A stretch of 64,000 bases of DNA from NCBI RefSeq assembly GCF_002868715.1, contig NZ_PKLZ01000001.1, forward strand, positions 124,001 through 188,000, given 5' to 3'. The notes under the pieces were generated by a model. That model had not been told where the DNA came from, ran no database searches, and saw only the letters and a list, made by a program, of their open reading frames with translations. Source of the stretch: Kineobactrum sediminis (GTDB lineage Bacteria; Pseudomonadota; Gammaproteobacteria; Pseudomonadales; Halieaceae). A program made the position numbers and the translations under genes. Of this stretch, positions 39,220-46,666 are shown piece after piece. Every line of letters begins with the position of its first letter. The stretch's first letter is position 1.

Positions 39220-40365
39220 ATGGACATCAACGCGGTGCGTAGTCACTTCCCCATATTAAGCAGAAAGACCTACCTCAACAGCTGTTCCTACGGCGCCCTG
39301 GCCGATTCCGTTCGCCGGGCGATGGAACAATACCTGGATGATCGCGACAGCCGGGGGGCCTGCTGGGAACAATGGGTGGGCGACCAGGAAATGCTGCGCG
39401 ACAGCACCGCAACCCTGCTCGGTGCACAGGCTTCAGAGATCGCGCTGGTATCGTCATTGTCGGCGGGGCTCAACGCTTTTGTGAGCTGCCTGGACTTCGC
39501 AGGCAGCCGCAATAAAGTAGTTGTGACATCGCATGATTTCCCGACCACCGCCCAGATCTGGCATGCGCAGAAGCCCCGGGGCGCAAATATTCAGCGGGTT
39601 GAGCTTGACGACTGCACTGACCCCGAAAACGTACTCGAACTCTTTGCCAACGCCATCGATGCAACCACCGCCGTGGTTTGCGTGCCCTACATCTGCTATC
39701 GCAACGGGCGCAAGCTTGACGTCGGCGCCATCGCAAAGCTGGCCCACGCCCAGGGCGCGCTGATGGTCGTGGATGCCTACCAGGCGGTGGGCACCTTTCC
39801 GGTTGATGTGAAGGCCCTGGATGCCGACGTGCTGCTGGGCGGTTACCTCAAGTACCTGATGGGTACGGCCGGCATGGCTTATATGTACGTGAAAGACGAA
39901 CTGGTAGAAAAACTGCTGCCGACCACCAGCGGCTGGTTTGCCCAGGAAGACGTATCGGCAATGGCCATTGCCGACAATGTGCCCGCGCACTCGGCGCGAA
40001 GGTTCGAGGATGGAACGCCCAATGTAAGCGCCATCGGCGCCTGCCGGGCAGGCCTGGACATTCTGCATGACACAGGGATGGACGCCATTACCAGGCAGAA
40101 TGTGCTGGTCACCGACGCCATTAAGCGCGAAGCCGCCGCGCGGGGCTGGATATCCGCCACCGGCGACTGGCCCCACGGCGCCATGATCGCACTGCGCTCC
40201 ACCGACATGATGAAACTGGTCACGCAATTGGGCGATGCCGGTGTCGTCATCTCCTGTCGGGACGGCAATATCCGCATATCACCGCATTTTTATAACGACG
40301 AAAATGATATCAAGGCGCTTTTCAAGGCGCTGGACGAGAACAGCGAGTTGATGGTGCGGGAATAA
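39220..40365 (+). CDS. Class V aminotransferase-fold PLP enzyme
   Basis: A 381-residue fold type I enzyme of the class V group (cysteine desulfurase, isopenicillin N epimerase and kynureninase-like). The N-terminus TYLNSCSYGAL is the usual start of the fold. VVDAYQAVGTFPVDVKALDADVLLGGYLKYLMGTAG holds the PLP aspartate and the Schiff-base lysine (LKYLMG near residue 211-216). No active-site Cys loop for desulfurase activity is evident. The ATG at 39220 is chosen because it follows the NSS stop by 20 bases; the open frame begins inside that gene. It may act on the compound imported by the NSS protein. Confidence 0.82.
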   Translation: MDINAVRSHFPILSRKTYLNSCSYGALADSVRRAMEQYLDDRDSRGACWEQWVGDQEMLRDSTATLLGAQASEIALVSSLSAGLNAFVSCLDFAGSRNKVVVTSHDFPTTAQIWHAQKPRGANIQRVELDDCTDPENVLELFANAIDATTAVVCVPYICYRNGRKLDVGAIAKLAHAQGALMVVDAYQAVGTFPVDVKALDADVLLGGYLKYLMGTAGMAYMYVKDELVEKLLPTTSGWFAQEDVSAMAIADNVPAHSARRFEDGTPNVSAIGACRAGLDILHDTGMDAITRQNVLVTDAIKREAAARGWISATGDWPHGAMIALRSTDMMKLVTQLGDAGVVISCRDGNIRISPHFYNDENDIKALFKALDENSELMVRE

Positions 40366-40547
40366 AACCAGAGTTACACGATCCAGGGCCTGCCCCCATC
40401 CAGCCACAAGCGGACATTCGCGACTGGCAGCTGGGTGGGTGGGAGCTACCGGGTGACGACTGGACGCTGGCGGCGGGCAATCACCAGATCCAGCAGCCTG
40501 TACCTGGCAGGACGATGGGGAAATTGGAACACCGCCGATTGCCGGGA

Positions 40548-41819
40548 CTAGAGCAAGCGCCTTGCCTCACTCCAGCTCCCGCGATCTTTTTCCTCATCAC
40601 AATAACGCCAGTAGCCGGTAAAAACGTCTAACTGCGCAGAGTCGAACTCCAGCCGCATACCACCCCAGTGTTCACTGTCCTGCTTTTGAGTGGCGCATGC
40701 CTTCCGGGAATTGTCTTTAATCCACACGCCCTCAAACACGTCTTTCTCGACAAACTCACCTGCCAGCGTTCCATCAGATGAGGTGTAGTGCCCGGTTACC
40801 TGATCGCCCTGGCGTTGCAGCTCAATGATGCCGTTACTCCTGGAGTGCCAGATGCCCAGAATCTCCACCAGAGGCTCCCCTGGGCCATCGACCTGGGGCG
40901 TCATCCGGACAGTCAGCTCTACCCGGCGATTGCGCGACCGGCCCTTCTCCGTATCATTACTGGCTACCGGCTGGTTCTCCCCATAGGCGCGGGTAGTCAC
41001 TGCCCCCTCACTGAAGTCGGCATTCACCTTCAGGTAATCGGCGACGGCCCGAGCCCGGTTTTTGGACAAATCGCGGTTGGATTCCGCGTTGCCGACACTG
41101 TCGGTATGGCCGGCAACCTCCAAACGGCTGCTGCGGGGCTCGTCAATCTGCGCAATCACTTGATCCAGCGCCTCAAAGCCCCCTTGTTTGAGCTGATATT
41201 CGCCGGAATCAAACAAAACGGCACTGTCCAGCGCAATTTTTGCCGCCGAGCCCATGGCGCCGATGGCGTCAATGTCCGCCCCCGGAGTCCGGGTGCTGCA
41301 GACCTGCCTCAGGTCCACCAGCTTGACAAACCGAAAGGCATCGTCGGCTGAGACATAGGACGCTATATCCACCTCCGCCTTGCCACCGGAGATACGGCCC
41401 ACCCGCACCCAGTCTTCACCGTTCTCGGAGACGGCCATGGCGGTTGCCTCAACATCGGGGCCTACCTCAAACGCGTAGAGATCCGGCCCGGCCACATCAA
41501 TCAGCTTGTTGTCATCAAACCGGACCACCAACTCGCCCCCACAACCCAGGGTTAAATAGCTCTCATCTTCGTTTTTTACGTAATCGGGTATCCCCAGGCT
41601 AACCGACGGATCGGACGAAGCCTCGCCCCCATCGGGCTTTCCGGGTGTATAGGAAACCACCTCATCGGCAAACGACGTTTCACCAAGGGGAAAGAACACC
41701 TCACCGCCATGACCATCGGGATAGGCCTTACCCGACGACCCCTCGGGAGCCGCATGGGCTAACGGGAAAGTGGCCAACGAGCAGGCAAACAGGCAACTGA
41801 CAAATTGAAATCGCATCAT
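40548..41819 (-). CDS. OmpA-domain lipoprotein-like or periplasmic protein
   Basis: A 423-residue secreted protein with a signal peptide (cleavage near PLAHAAPEG). The N-terminal part resembles a beta-sandwich with VSLGIPDYVKNEDESYLTLG. A central OmpA-like peptidoglycan-binding domain starts at ALDSAVLFDSGEYQLKQGG and has VAGHTDSVGNAESNRDLSKNRA near residues 231-252. The C-terminal region (IWHSRSNGIIELQRQGDQV, GYWRYCDEE) is of unknown type. The OmpA domain is usually C-terminal; here it is internal. The 180 bp upstream of its 3' end (40366-40547) has one long open frame without start or homology that I can see, perhaps a remnant. Confidence 0.8.
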   Translation of the reverse strand: MMRFQFVSCLFACSLATFPLAHAAPEGSSGKAYPDGHGGEVFFPLGETSFADEVVSYTPGKPDGGEASSDPSVSLGIPDYVKNEDESYLTLGCGGELVVRFDDNKLIDVAGPDLYAFEVGPDVEATAMAVSENGEDWVRVGRISGGKAEVDIASYVSADDAFRFVKLVDLRQVCSTRTPGADIDAIGAMGSAAKIALDSAVLFDSGEYQLKQGGFEALDQVIAQIDEPRSSRLEVAGHTDSVGNAESNRDLSKNRARAVADYLKVNADFSEGAVTTRAYGENQPVASNDTEKGRSRNRRVELTVRMTPQVDGPGEPLVEILGIWHSRSNGIIELQRQGDQVTGHYTSSDGTLAGEFVEKDVFEGVWIKDNSRKACATQKQDSEHWGGMRLEFDSAQLDVFTGYWRYCDEEKDRGSWSEARRLL

Positions 41820-41858
41820 TACATAGCCTCTTGTGCATCAGCAGGGTCTAAGAGACTG

Positions 41859-41893
41859 TCGGACTTAAGCGTTCGTAGCGAGGGAAAGTCCGA
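41859..41893. terminator. Hairpin between yoeB and the OmpA-domain gene
   Basis: TCGGACTT and AAGTCCGA form an eight-pair stem with a 19-base loop, just past the yoeB stop. T-rich sequence (CATTTTT) lies to its right on the plus strand. It may end yoeB transcription or be part of the OmpA gene's upstream region. Weak evidence. Confidence 0.35.
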
Positions 41894-41899
41894 TTTGAG

Positions 41900-42166
41900 T
41901 CATTTTTCATAGTGATACCGGCAAGAAATTATCGTTAACCGGCCACCGTCAATGGTATAGACGAGACGATTGGTGTCATCGATTCTTCGGGACCAAAAGC
42001 CTGAAAGATTTTCTTTCAGGGGCTCGGGCTTTCCAACTCCCTCGAACGGTTTGCGTTGAGTGTCCGCGATCAGCTTGTTGATTCTTCGAAGTGTGTTCCG
42101 ATCCTGCCGCTGCCAATACAGATAGTCCGACCGGGCTTCTTTAGTCCATGAGAATACGTCAGCCAT
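41900..42166 (-). CDS. yoeB: YoeB-type toxin (ribosome-dependent mRNA interferase)
   Basis: An 88-residue toxin of the Txe/YoeB family. The C-terminus LTIISCRYHYEK includes the catalytic His and Tyr of YoeB. FEGVGKPEPLKENLSGFWSRRIDDTNRLVY is the family core, with the catalytic Glu and Arg residues. It overlaps the yefM-like antitoxin by eight bases and is co-transcribed after it. It is complete, with no sign of inactivation. Confidence 0.94.
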   Translation of the reverse strand: MADVFSWTKEARSDYLYWQRQDRNTLRRINKLIADTQRKPFEGVGKPEPLKENLSGFWSRRIDDTNRLVYTIDGGRLTIISCRYHYEK

Positions 42167-42413
42167 CTATTAACGAGCGGCTTATAGTCTTACCGGATTG
42201 ATACTGCTTGATTGATTTAGCCAGGTGCGCCGCGTTCGCCGGGCTCTTGAGAAGATGCACGGTTTCCATCAGGCTATTGAATTGGTCCAGGGACATCACG
42301 ACTGCATCATCCGCATCCCGACGAGAAATAATCGTATAATCTCTATCGCTGGCTACCTGGTCCAGAACACTTTTAAGTCTATTTCGGGCATCCGAAAAAC
42401 TAACCACTTTCAT
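42159..42413 (-). CDS. yefM: YefM-type antitoxin (Phd/YefM family)
   Basis: 84 residues. The N-terminal DNA-binding domain starts MKVVSFSDARNRLKSVLDQV and includes the conserved ISRRDADDAVVMSLDQFNSLMET. The C-terminal tail, which would neutralise YoeB, ends KTISRSLIDG. The ATG has a GAGGA ribosome site eight bases upstream. The promoter carries two 18-bp repeats that look like the autoregulatory operator. The module lies just outside the tRNA-Leu island boundary. Confidence 0.94.
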   Translation of the reverse strand: MKVVSFSDARNRLKSVLDQVASDRDYTIISRRDADDAVVMSLDQFNSLMETVHLLKSPANAAHLAKSIKQYQSGKTISRSLIDG

Positions 42414-42429
42414 GGCTTCATCCTCACGT

Positions 42430-42474
42430 GTACAACATATTGTGCAAGTATAACTCGTACAATATGTTGTGCAA
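42430..42474 (-). promoter_or_regulatory. yefM-yoeB promoter with two operator repeats
   Basis: Two near-identical 18-bp repeats, GTACAACATATTGTGCAA (42430-42447) and GTACAATATGTTGTGCAA (42457-42474), sit 27 bases apart start to start. On the minus strand they bracket a promoter: TTGCAC (42474-42469), a 16-base spacer and TATACT (42452-42447). TGTACA at 42429-42434 matches the hexamer that I recall for YefM operators in E. coli. Repression by YefM-YoeB is inferred. Confidence 0.75.
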
Positions 42475-42514
42475 GTGCTCGATCTGGTAACTTAACGCCG
42501 CCAGCATGCGTAAT

Positions 42515-42692
42515 AACATTGTCATCTGATGGTTCTTCATTGAGCGCTTCGGGATGCCATTGGCTGCCCGAATCGCTGGCTCTGGATTTGCAATAAATGT
42601 GATCAGCGCGACCCGCAACAGCCGAACACAAAAAAGCCCTGTAAGTACAGGGCTTTTTTGATTTCAAATAGATGGTGCGAAGGCGGGACTTG
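42515..42692 (-). repeat. Distal copy of the tRNA-Leu 3' flank (att-like site A)
   Basis: Three segments here recur in the same order at 48481-48644: a 27-base block (42515-42541), a tRNA-type terminator (AAAAAAGCCCTGT-AAGT-ACAGGGCTTTTTT, 42630-42659), and 20 bases of the tRNA-Leu 3' end (42673-42692) preceded by TTTCAAATA. This marks one edge of an integrated element. The copy of the tRNA end lacks one C relative to the intact gene. The remaining DNA up to the next gene (42693-42867) shows no further feature. Confidence 0.8.
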
Positions 42693-42867
42693 AATAATAG
42701 CACTATCGTATTGTTTTATATGTTACTTTTCCAATTCGCAAGAGCCGGATAGCACGAGTTATAGCACCAAAAGTGGATTTGATAAATTTAGGGCGGGCCA
42801 AACGTCCGATGCAATGATTAGTTGGACGGCAAAAACCTCCTAGCGCAACCCAACTCGAAGTGGTGTG

Positions 42868-43227
42868 TCAATCACGCTTGTATTGCCTTAGCGCAGCCTC
42901 AAGCGACACCAAATTCTCTGCAACTTGGTCCCAACCGCTTTTCCATCGGTCCTCAAGGGACTCGCTAGGCTGACAAAGCGACTTTGATTGTGCCAATACT
43001 TCATTGCAAAGAATCATAATTCTTGAAGCATCGTCGTCCTGAACGCTAAGACGAACAAGCTCATCTGGAAAAGCTGGTAACGGATTTCCGAAATCATTGG
43101 CAATCCACCTCCCTACCATCAAAAGGGATCTATGCAGCCTAGCCCTTAATACGTATGCAGACGCAGGGTCCGGAGCGGAACTCAGCGTCTTAGCTATCAA
43201 TTCCAGACAATCTTGCTTACTTGTCAT
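42868..43227 (-). CDS. Small helical protein, third gene of the island operon
   Basis: A 119-residue protein of unknown function from the ATG at 43227 (MTSKQDCLELIAKTL). That start overlaps the nucleotidyltransferase stop by eleven bases, indicating translational coupling; an ATG seven codons upstream is less likely. The sequence reads as a mainly alpha-helical bundle (RLHRSLLMVGRWIAND, ESLEDRWKSGWDQVAENLV) and has no motif that I recognise. A HEPN-like partner is conceivable from size and position, but the usual R-x4-6-H motif is not clear. Codon use is lower in GC than the backbone. Confidence 0.7.
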   Translation of the reverse strand: MTSKQDCLELIAKTLSSAPDPASAYVLRARLHRSLLMVGRWIANDFGNPLPAFPDELVRLSVQDDDASRIMILCNEVLAQSKSLCQPSESLEDRWKSGWDQVAENLVSLEAALRQYKRD

Positions 43228-43888
43228 TGAGTAGCCCCGAAACCGCATCTATAAATTTGTCGCATGCATCGATCGTCAACGTAACATCAGCCCCATCTAT
43301 CGTTTTAGGCTGAAGGCATTGCCTTTGCTCAAATAATCGAAATCGATGTGCCAAAACTAGTGTTGCGGCAATGTCTTCCATCCCCAACACTTGGCAGGCC
43401 TTAGTGATACTCATCCGGCCAAATGTAATTACCCCTGCCAAGTAGCACGCCAATACGGAGGAATGACGCGCTATTCCTCCTAGTACAGCCATTTCATATT
43501 CTCCCGATGAGCCTGCGTGGAATCCGCGCCTACAGTCATCAATGCCCAATCGAAACGATGCCAGGTCACGTTCTGCGTGACAATACTCAGTAACCATATT
43601 CAAGGTTCGACGGTAGTGCTCTTCGCCATTTCCCTCATAAACAATAGGCTTGGCCTCAGCAGCAAGATGCCTTATGAACAGCGAACCTGACACGCTCATT
43701 GCCTCGAACTCAGGCCACGTGTAATGACTCACATTTATCGGCCGGCCCTGGGCGTAACCAACAACTGCCTGTTCGTCATAGCTCTCCGCGTTTGGGCTTA
43801 TTACAAGGACGTCTACATCACTTGAATTATCAGCGTCACCTCTCGCAACTGATCCATAGAGCACCACAGCTTGATCTAAGCTCATCAT
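43217..43888 (-). CDS. Nucleotidyltransferase-fold protein (MNT/kanamycin-NTase-like)
   Basis: A 223-residue protein with the nucleotidyltransferase signature YGSVARGDADNSSDVDVLV at residues 10-28: GS followed by the paired Asp of the metal site. Residues 100-220 form a helical C-terminal half like those of substrate-binding domains in this fold. The start overlaps the stop of the pentapeptide-repeat gene by four bases (ATGA), and its own stop overlaps the next gene. It could adenylylate a partner protein, tRNA or small molecule, or make a nucleotide signal. Function is not known. Confidence 0.8.
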   Translation of the reverse strand: MMSLDQAVVLYGSVARGDADNSSDVDVLVISPNAESYDEQAVVGYAQGRPINVSHYTWPEFEAMSVSGSLFIRHLAAEAKPIVYEGNGEEHYRRTLNMVTEYCHAERDLASFRLGIDDCRRGFHAGSSGEYEMAVLGGIARHSSVLACYLAGVITFGRMSITKACQVLGMEDIAATLVLAHRFRLFEQRQCLQPKTIDGADVTLTIDACDKFIDAVSGLLNDK

Positions 43889-44784
43889 TTTACGATCGCC
43901 CTTACAAATAGCGCTACAAACAAGCCAGCCGCGACGATTCCAACGAAACCTTCAGCAACCAGTGCCAGTCTTGCCATCAATGATGTCGCTTGCACCGCAT
44001 CGGTAACACCATCCACAGGGATAATTGTCGTAACACTTAACCAGATGACCTCCCATAGGGTTAGCACTTCTCCACCTCGTGTTAGGCCTGTTCTAACAAA
44101 CCAAAGAATTGAGGGAAAAACAACAAATGCCAGAATGAAGAGATTCCGAAGAAGCACCCACCACTTTTCCCCGTGCCCCCAGACGAAGCCATTAAGCCAA
44201 TGCCCTACCAAGTCGGAAAATGCCTTTGCCTTCCTTAAACCAGCGTAATGGGTTTCGTACCAAGTGCTTCGACCAAGAACTGCTGCTTTGAGATGCTCCG
44301 TTCGTGCTTCGATTGCTTTTAAGCGATAACGCCGGGCGTCACGATTGTCGCCTAATGCGTCAGAAGCTATGGATAAATCATGGCAAAGTTCTTCACGCAA
44401 ATTTGGTTCCCGTGGCAATGAGTGCTCGAGCTCATCGAAAGCGATGCGACACTGCGAGAACTTCGAATACTTGAAATCAGAGGAGTGGACTGTTGCCTTC
44501 GGGAATTCGCATGCAATGAATTTGCAGCCTAAAAACGCCGAACCTTGTATAGATGTCTTGCGAAAATAGCAGTTCAGAAACGCGCAATTGACGAACTTAC
44601 ATTGCTTTAGTTGCGCTTCCTTGAAACTAACGTTGGCAAATGTACAGTGCGCAAACTCTACCGCTTCAAGAACTTTTCCGTCTAGCCTTTCTGCAGCAAA
44701 TAGCAAGTTCTCGGCGGGAGTAGAGGCTTGCGGCCATTCTCCAGTTGCACGACCTACTAAGAAAGCTCCATTATCTGTCATCAA
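43885..44784 (-). CDS. Pentapeptide-repeat protein with a C-terminal channel-like membrane domain
   Basis: A 299-residue protein. Residues about 40-115 contain pentapeptide repeats (A/C-x-F pattern: FAHCTFANVSFKEAQL, CKFVNCAFLNCYF). A helical linker follows, then two membrane segments (RNLFILAFVVFPSILWFV and LALVAEGFVGIVAAGLFVAL). Between them is a pore-loop-like stretch WEVIWLSVTTIIPVDGVTD, reminiscent of two-TM potassium channels but without the TVGYGD filter. It leads a tight three-gene operon with a nucleotidyltransferase and a small helical protein in lower-GC island DNA. A membrane effector role is a guess. Confidence 0.78.
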   Translation of the reverse strand: MMTDNGAFLVGRATGEWPQASTPAENLLFAAERLDGKVLEAVEFAHCTFANVSFKEAQLKQCKFVNCAFLNCYFRKTSIQGSAFLGCKFIACEFPKATVHSSDFKYSKFSQCRIAFDELEHSLPREPNLREELCHDLSIASDALGDNRDARRYRLKAIEARTEHLKAAVLGRSTWYETHYAGLRKAKAFSDLVGHWLNGFVWGHGEKWWVLLRNLFILAFVVFPSILWFVRTGLTRGGEVLTLWEVIWLSVTTIIPVDGVTDAVQATSLMARLALVAEGFVGIVAAGLFVALFVRAIVK

Positions 44785-44866
44785 TCACCCTATCTTAACC
44801 CACTTCATTCTAGAACGAGGCCATCAGCTTTTACAATTCACCATTAGTGAGTATACCGTTTTAAGA

Positions 44867-45091
44867 TCAAATATCCGCATCTCCGCGATTGGCGTTCTTA
44901 AGACCCGCGACCACCCCCTCCCGCGTCTCAATCCAATGAATCACAGCGCTCTCATGCCATCCGAACGACCTGGCGCCGGTCAGTTTGATCTGCCTGGGGA
45001 AGTGCCCCCTAGCTATTTCAGCATAGATGGTCGACCGGGACAGCCTGGTCATCGCTTTGACGTCTTTCAGTCGCAGAATTCGCCTGTTCAT
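44867..45091 (-). CDS. AlpA-family regulator
   Basis: A 74-residue winged-helix protein of the AlpA/MerR-like phage group. RILRLKDVKAMTRLSRSTIY is the helix-turn-helix and GHFPRQIKLTGARSFGWHESAVIHWIETR the typical second half. Such genes commonly lie beside integrases in P4-like islands and control excision. Here it is 72 bp from the integrase gene. Confidence 0.9.
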   Translation of the reverse strand: MNRRILRLKDVKAMTRLSRSTIYAEIARGHFPRQIKLTGARSFGWHESAVIHWIETREGVVAGLKNANRGDADI

Positions 45092-45136
45092 TGTTAGCTC
45101 CTTGGTTATGCGTTTGGTTATGGCTTCCCAGCACGT

Positions 45137-46120
45137 CTAGATACCGCAGTACACCGCCACGATCTACAGCCGGGTGTGGCCGAGCTCCTGGCTGATGCTG
45201 AGGCGCGCCCGCTCGTCCGTGTCCCATTCTTCTGCGCTGAGGGCATTCCGGCTGGGGCCGCCCGCATGGGGACAGGCCCAGCCAGTCAGGTCTTGGTAGC
45301 GTTGTTGAGCATACGCGTGGAGCAATCCGTGTAACTTCGAGAGCCCGGCATTGGCGGTCTGGCGTTCATAGATGCGTAGTTGCTGGATGTACATTCGCTC
45401 CCGGGGGATCAGGGAACCTGAGCCCGCCAGGTGCTTGGCATCAGCCAGTACCGCCCGCTGGCGCTCGGTAAGGATGGGCACGCTGCGAGCGCGGCCGTCT
45501 TTGGTCCAGCTGGACTTGAGCTGCAGCCAGTGTCCTTGGTCGCTCCAGCGCGGCTGGATCTTCAGGGCCTCTTCCCGGCGCAGGCCAAATGCGGCTTGCA
45601 GCCGGAGGCTCATACGCACATAGGGGTCCTTGATCAATTCCAGCTTGCCGGCGGTCAGTTCGCGCGCTTTGCTTGCCTCCCCTATCAGCTTTCTGTCAGG
45701 TATGCCGTAGTGGTCGTTGCCGCGCGCGACTACACTCTGCTTGTTGACCTTTTCCGCCCACCAGCGCAGGCAGCTCATCTGATTCTTTATCGTGCCGGGG
45801 TTCAGGCCCTGTTGCAGCCAGGCCTGTACCAGCGCTTCGACATGTTTGGGTTTCAGGGAGCGGGCGCCCATCCTGCGGTAACCGAGCTGGGGCAGCTGGT
45901 TGGCAATCGCCGTTAGCTGCCGCTCGCGGCCCACGCGGGTGCTGTAGCTGCCTTCACGGCTGTGACGGCACAGTATTTTCAGTTGGTAGTTCAGATCCTG
46001 TATGGTGCTGTTCCTCTCGGTTAGTGATTCTGATCTCCTGCCAGCCGCAGCTGGACGGGACCGCTTGCGCGGGGCGATCACGGGACACCAATCCCGGTTG
46101 ACCTGAATGTGTCTGGCCAT
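45137..46120 (-). pseudogene. Tyrosine-recombinase integrase with an amber stop before the catalytic Tyr
   Basis: Phage-type integrase starting at MARHIQVNRDW (ATG 46120). An N-terminal SAM-like domain is seen (ALVQAWLQQGLNPGTIKNQMSCLRWW). The catalytic domain has the first Arg in AAFGLRREEALKI and the His-x-x-Arg box in SQELGHTRL. A TAG at 45166-45164 stops the frame right after HTRL. The same frame then continues IVAVYCGI before a second TAG (45139-45137), and that Tyr is where the nucleophile is expected. The intact form would be L-(Q/D)-IVAVY. A single C-to-T change from CAG would create the TAG. The product of 318 residues should be inactive unless the codon is read through. Confidence 0.8.
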
Positions 46121-46221
46121 AGAGAGCACGGTGTGTTTTCGGCAGAAAACTGGCCCGTGCAAACCAACGGTTAGCCAGCCTGAGTCTGGGGTGGAATTAC
46201 CTCCTGAGTGAAACGGGCAGA

Positions 46222-46244
46222 ACACTCTGACCGCCAGAGTGTTT
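46222..46244. repeat. Perfect 8-bp inverted repeat upstream of the integrase
   Basis: AACACTCT and AGAGTGTT flank a seven-base loop, about 100 bases before the integrase ATG. It may be an operator or hairpin of the island. The rest of the 546-bp gap between integrase and RhuM-Fic genes (46121-46666) holds no gene that I can support; the short open frames there lack family features. Confidence 0.4.
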
Positions 46245-46623
46245 GCGTGGTTAAAAAAAACAGTGGGCGTCCGAGGACAGCCCCCCCGACAGCAACTGCG
46301 GCGTTTGGACAGATCCCTGGAAGAGCGGGATGGATTGGAAGGTGCGGCGACCCAGGCTGTGGGGCACCGTGATGGTTCGAAGATGGACCCGGTCATCACT
46401 GACCGTTGCGTCGAGGAAGGCCCTGGGCGACGCGTTCAGCAGATTCCGATACCACCGGAATCCGCCTACCCCGTTTGCGAATCCAAGGTGGGGGCTTCCT
46501 TGCCACTTTACCGTAGTGGCCACGGGTAAATTCCGTTGCTGGGGGAACTATAGAACAACAGATAATGCGGCTGCCACAATAAACCCGGTCTACTTGCGGC
46601 GGGCTTTTTTCCCGTCCTGCCTG

Positions 46624-46664
46624 GCCTACGTCACTACCCGCTTTCGCTTTATAGTGACGTAGGC
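46624..46664. repeat. Perfect 13-bp inverted repeat just past the RhuM-Fic stop
   Basis: GCCTACGTCACTA (46624-46636) and TAGTGACGTAGGC (46652-46664) with a 15-base spacer, starting three bases after the stop. On the minus strand no T-run follows. It may be a transcript-end hairpin, a protein site or a recombination site of the island. A separate GC stem with T6 occurs at about 46583-46610 on the plus strand. Confidence 0.45.
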
Positions 46665-46666
46665 GC

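Noticed and set aside
39220-40365. Cysteine desulfurase or kynureninase
   Set aside because: The fold matches, but neither the desulfurase Cys loop nor clear kynureninase motifs are seen. It is left as a class V PLP enzyme.
42424-42618. Small ORF containing MKNHQMTML, and the similar MKNHQMAML in 48459-48731
   Set aside because: The shared peptide comes from a duplicated tRNA-flank DNA block, not from a conserved protein. The rest of the two frames differs.
46121-46399. N-terminal extension of the integrase frame
   Set aside because: The added 93 residues are Cys/Ser/Pro-rich without family similarity. The ATG at 46120 is a better start.
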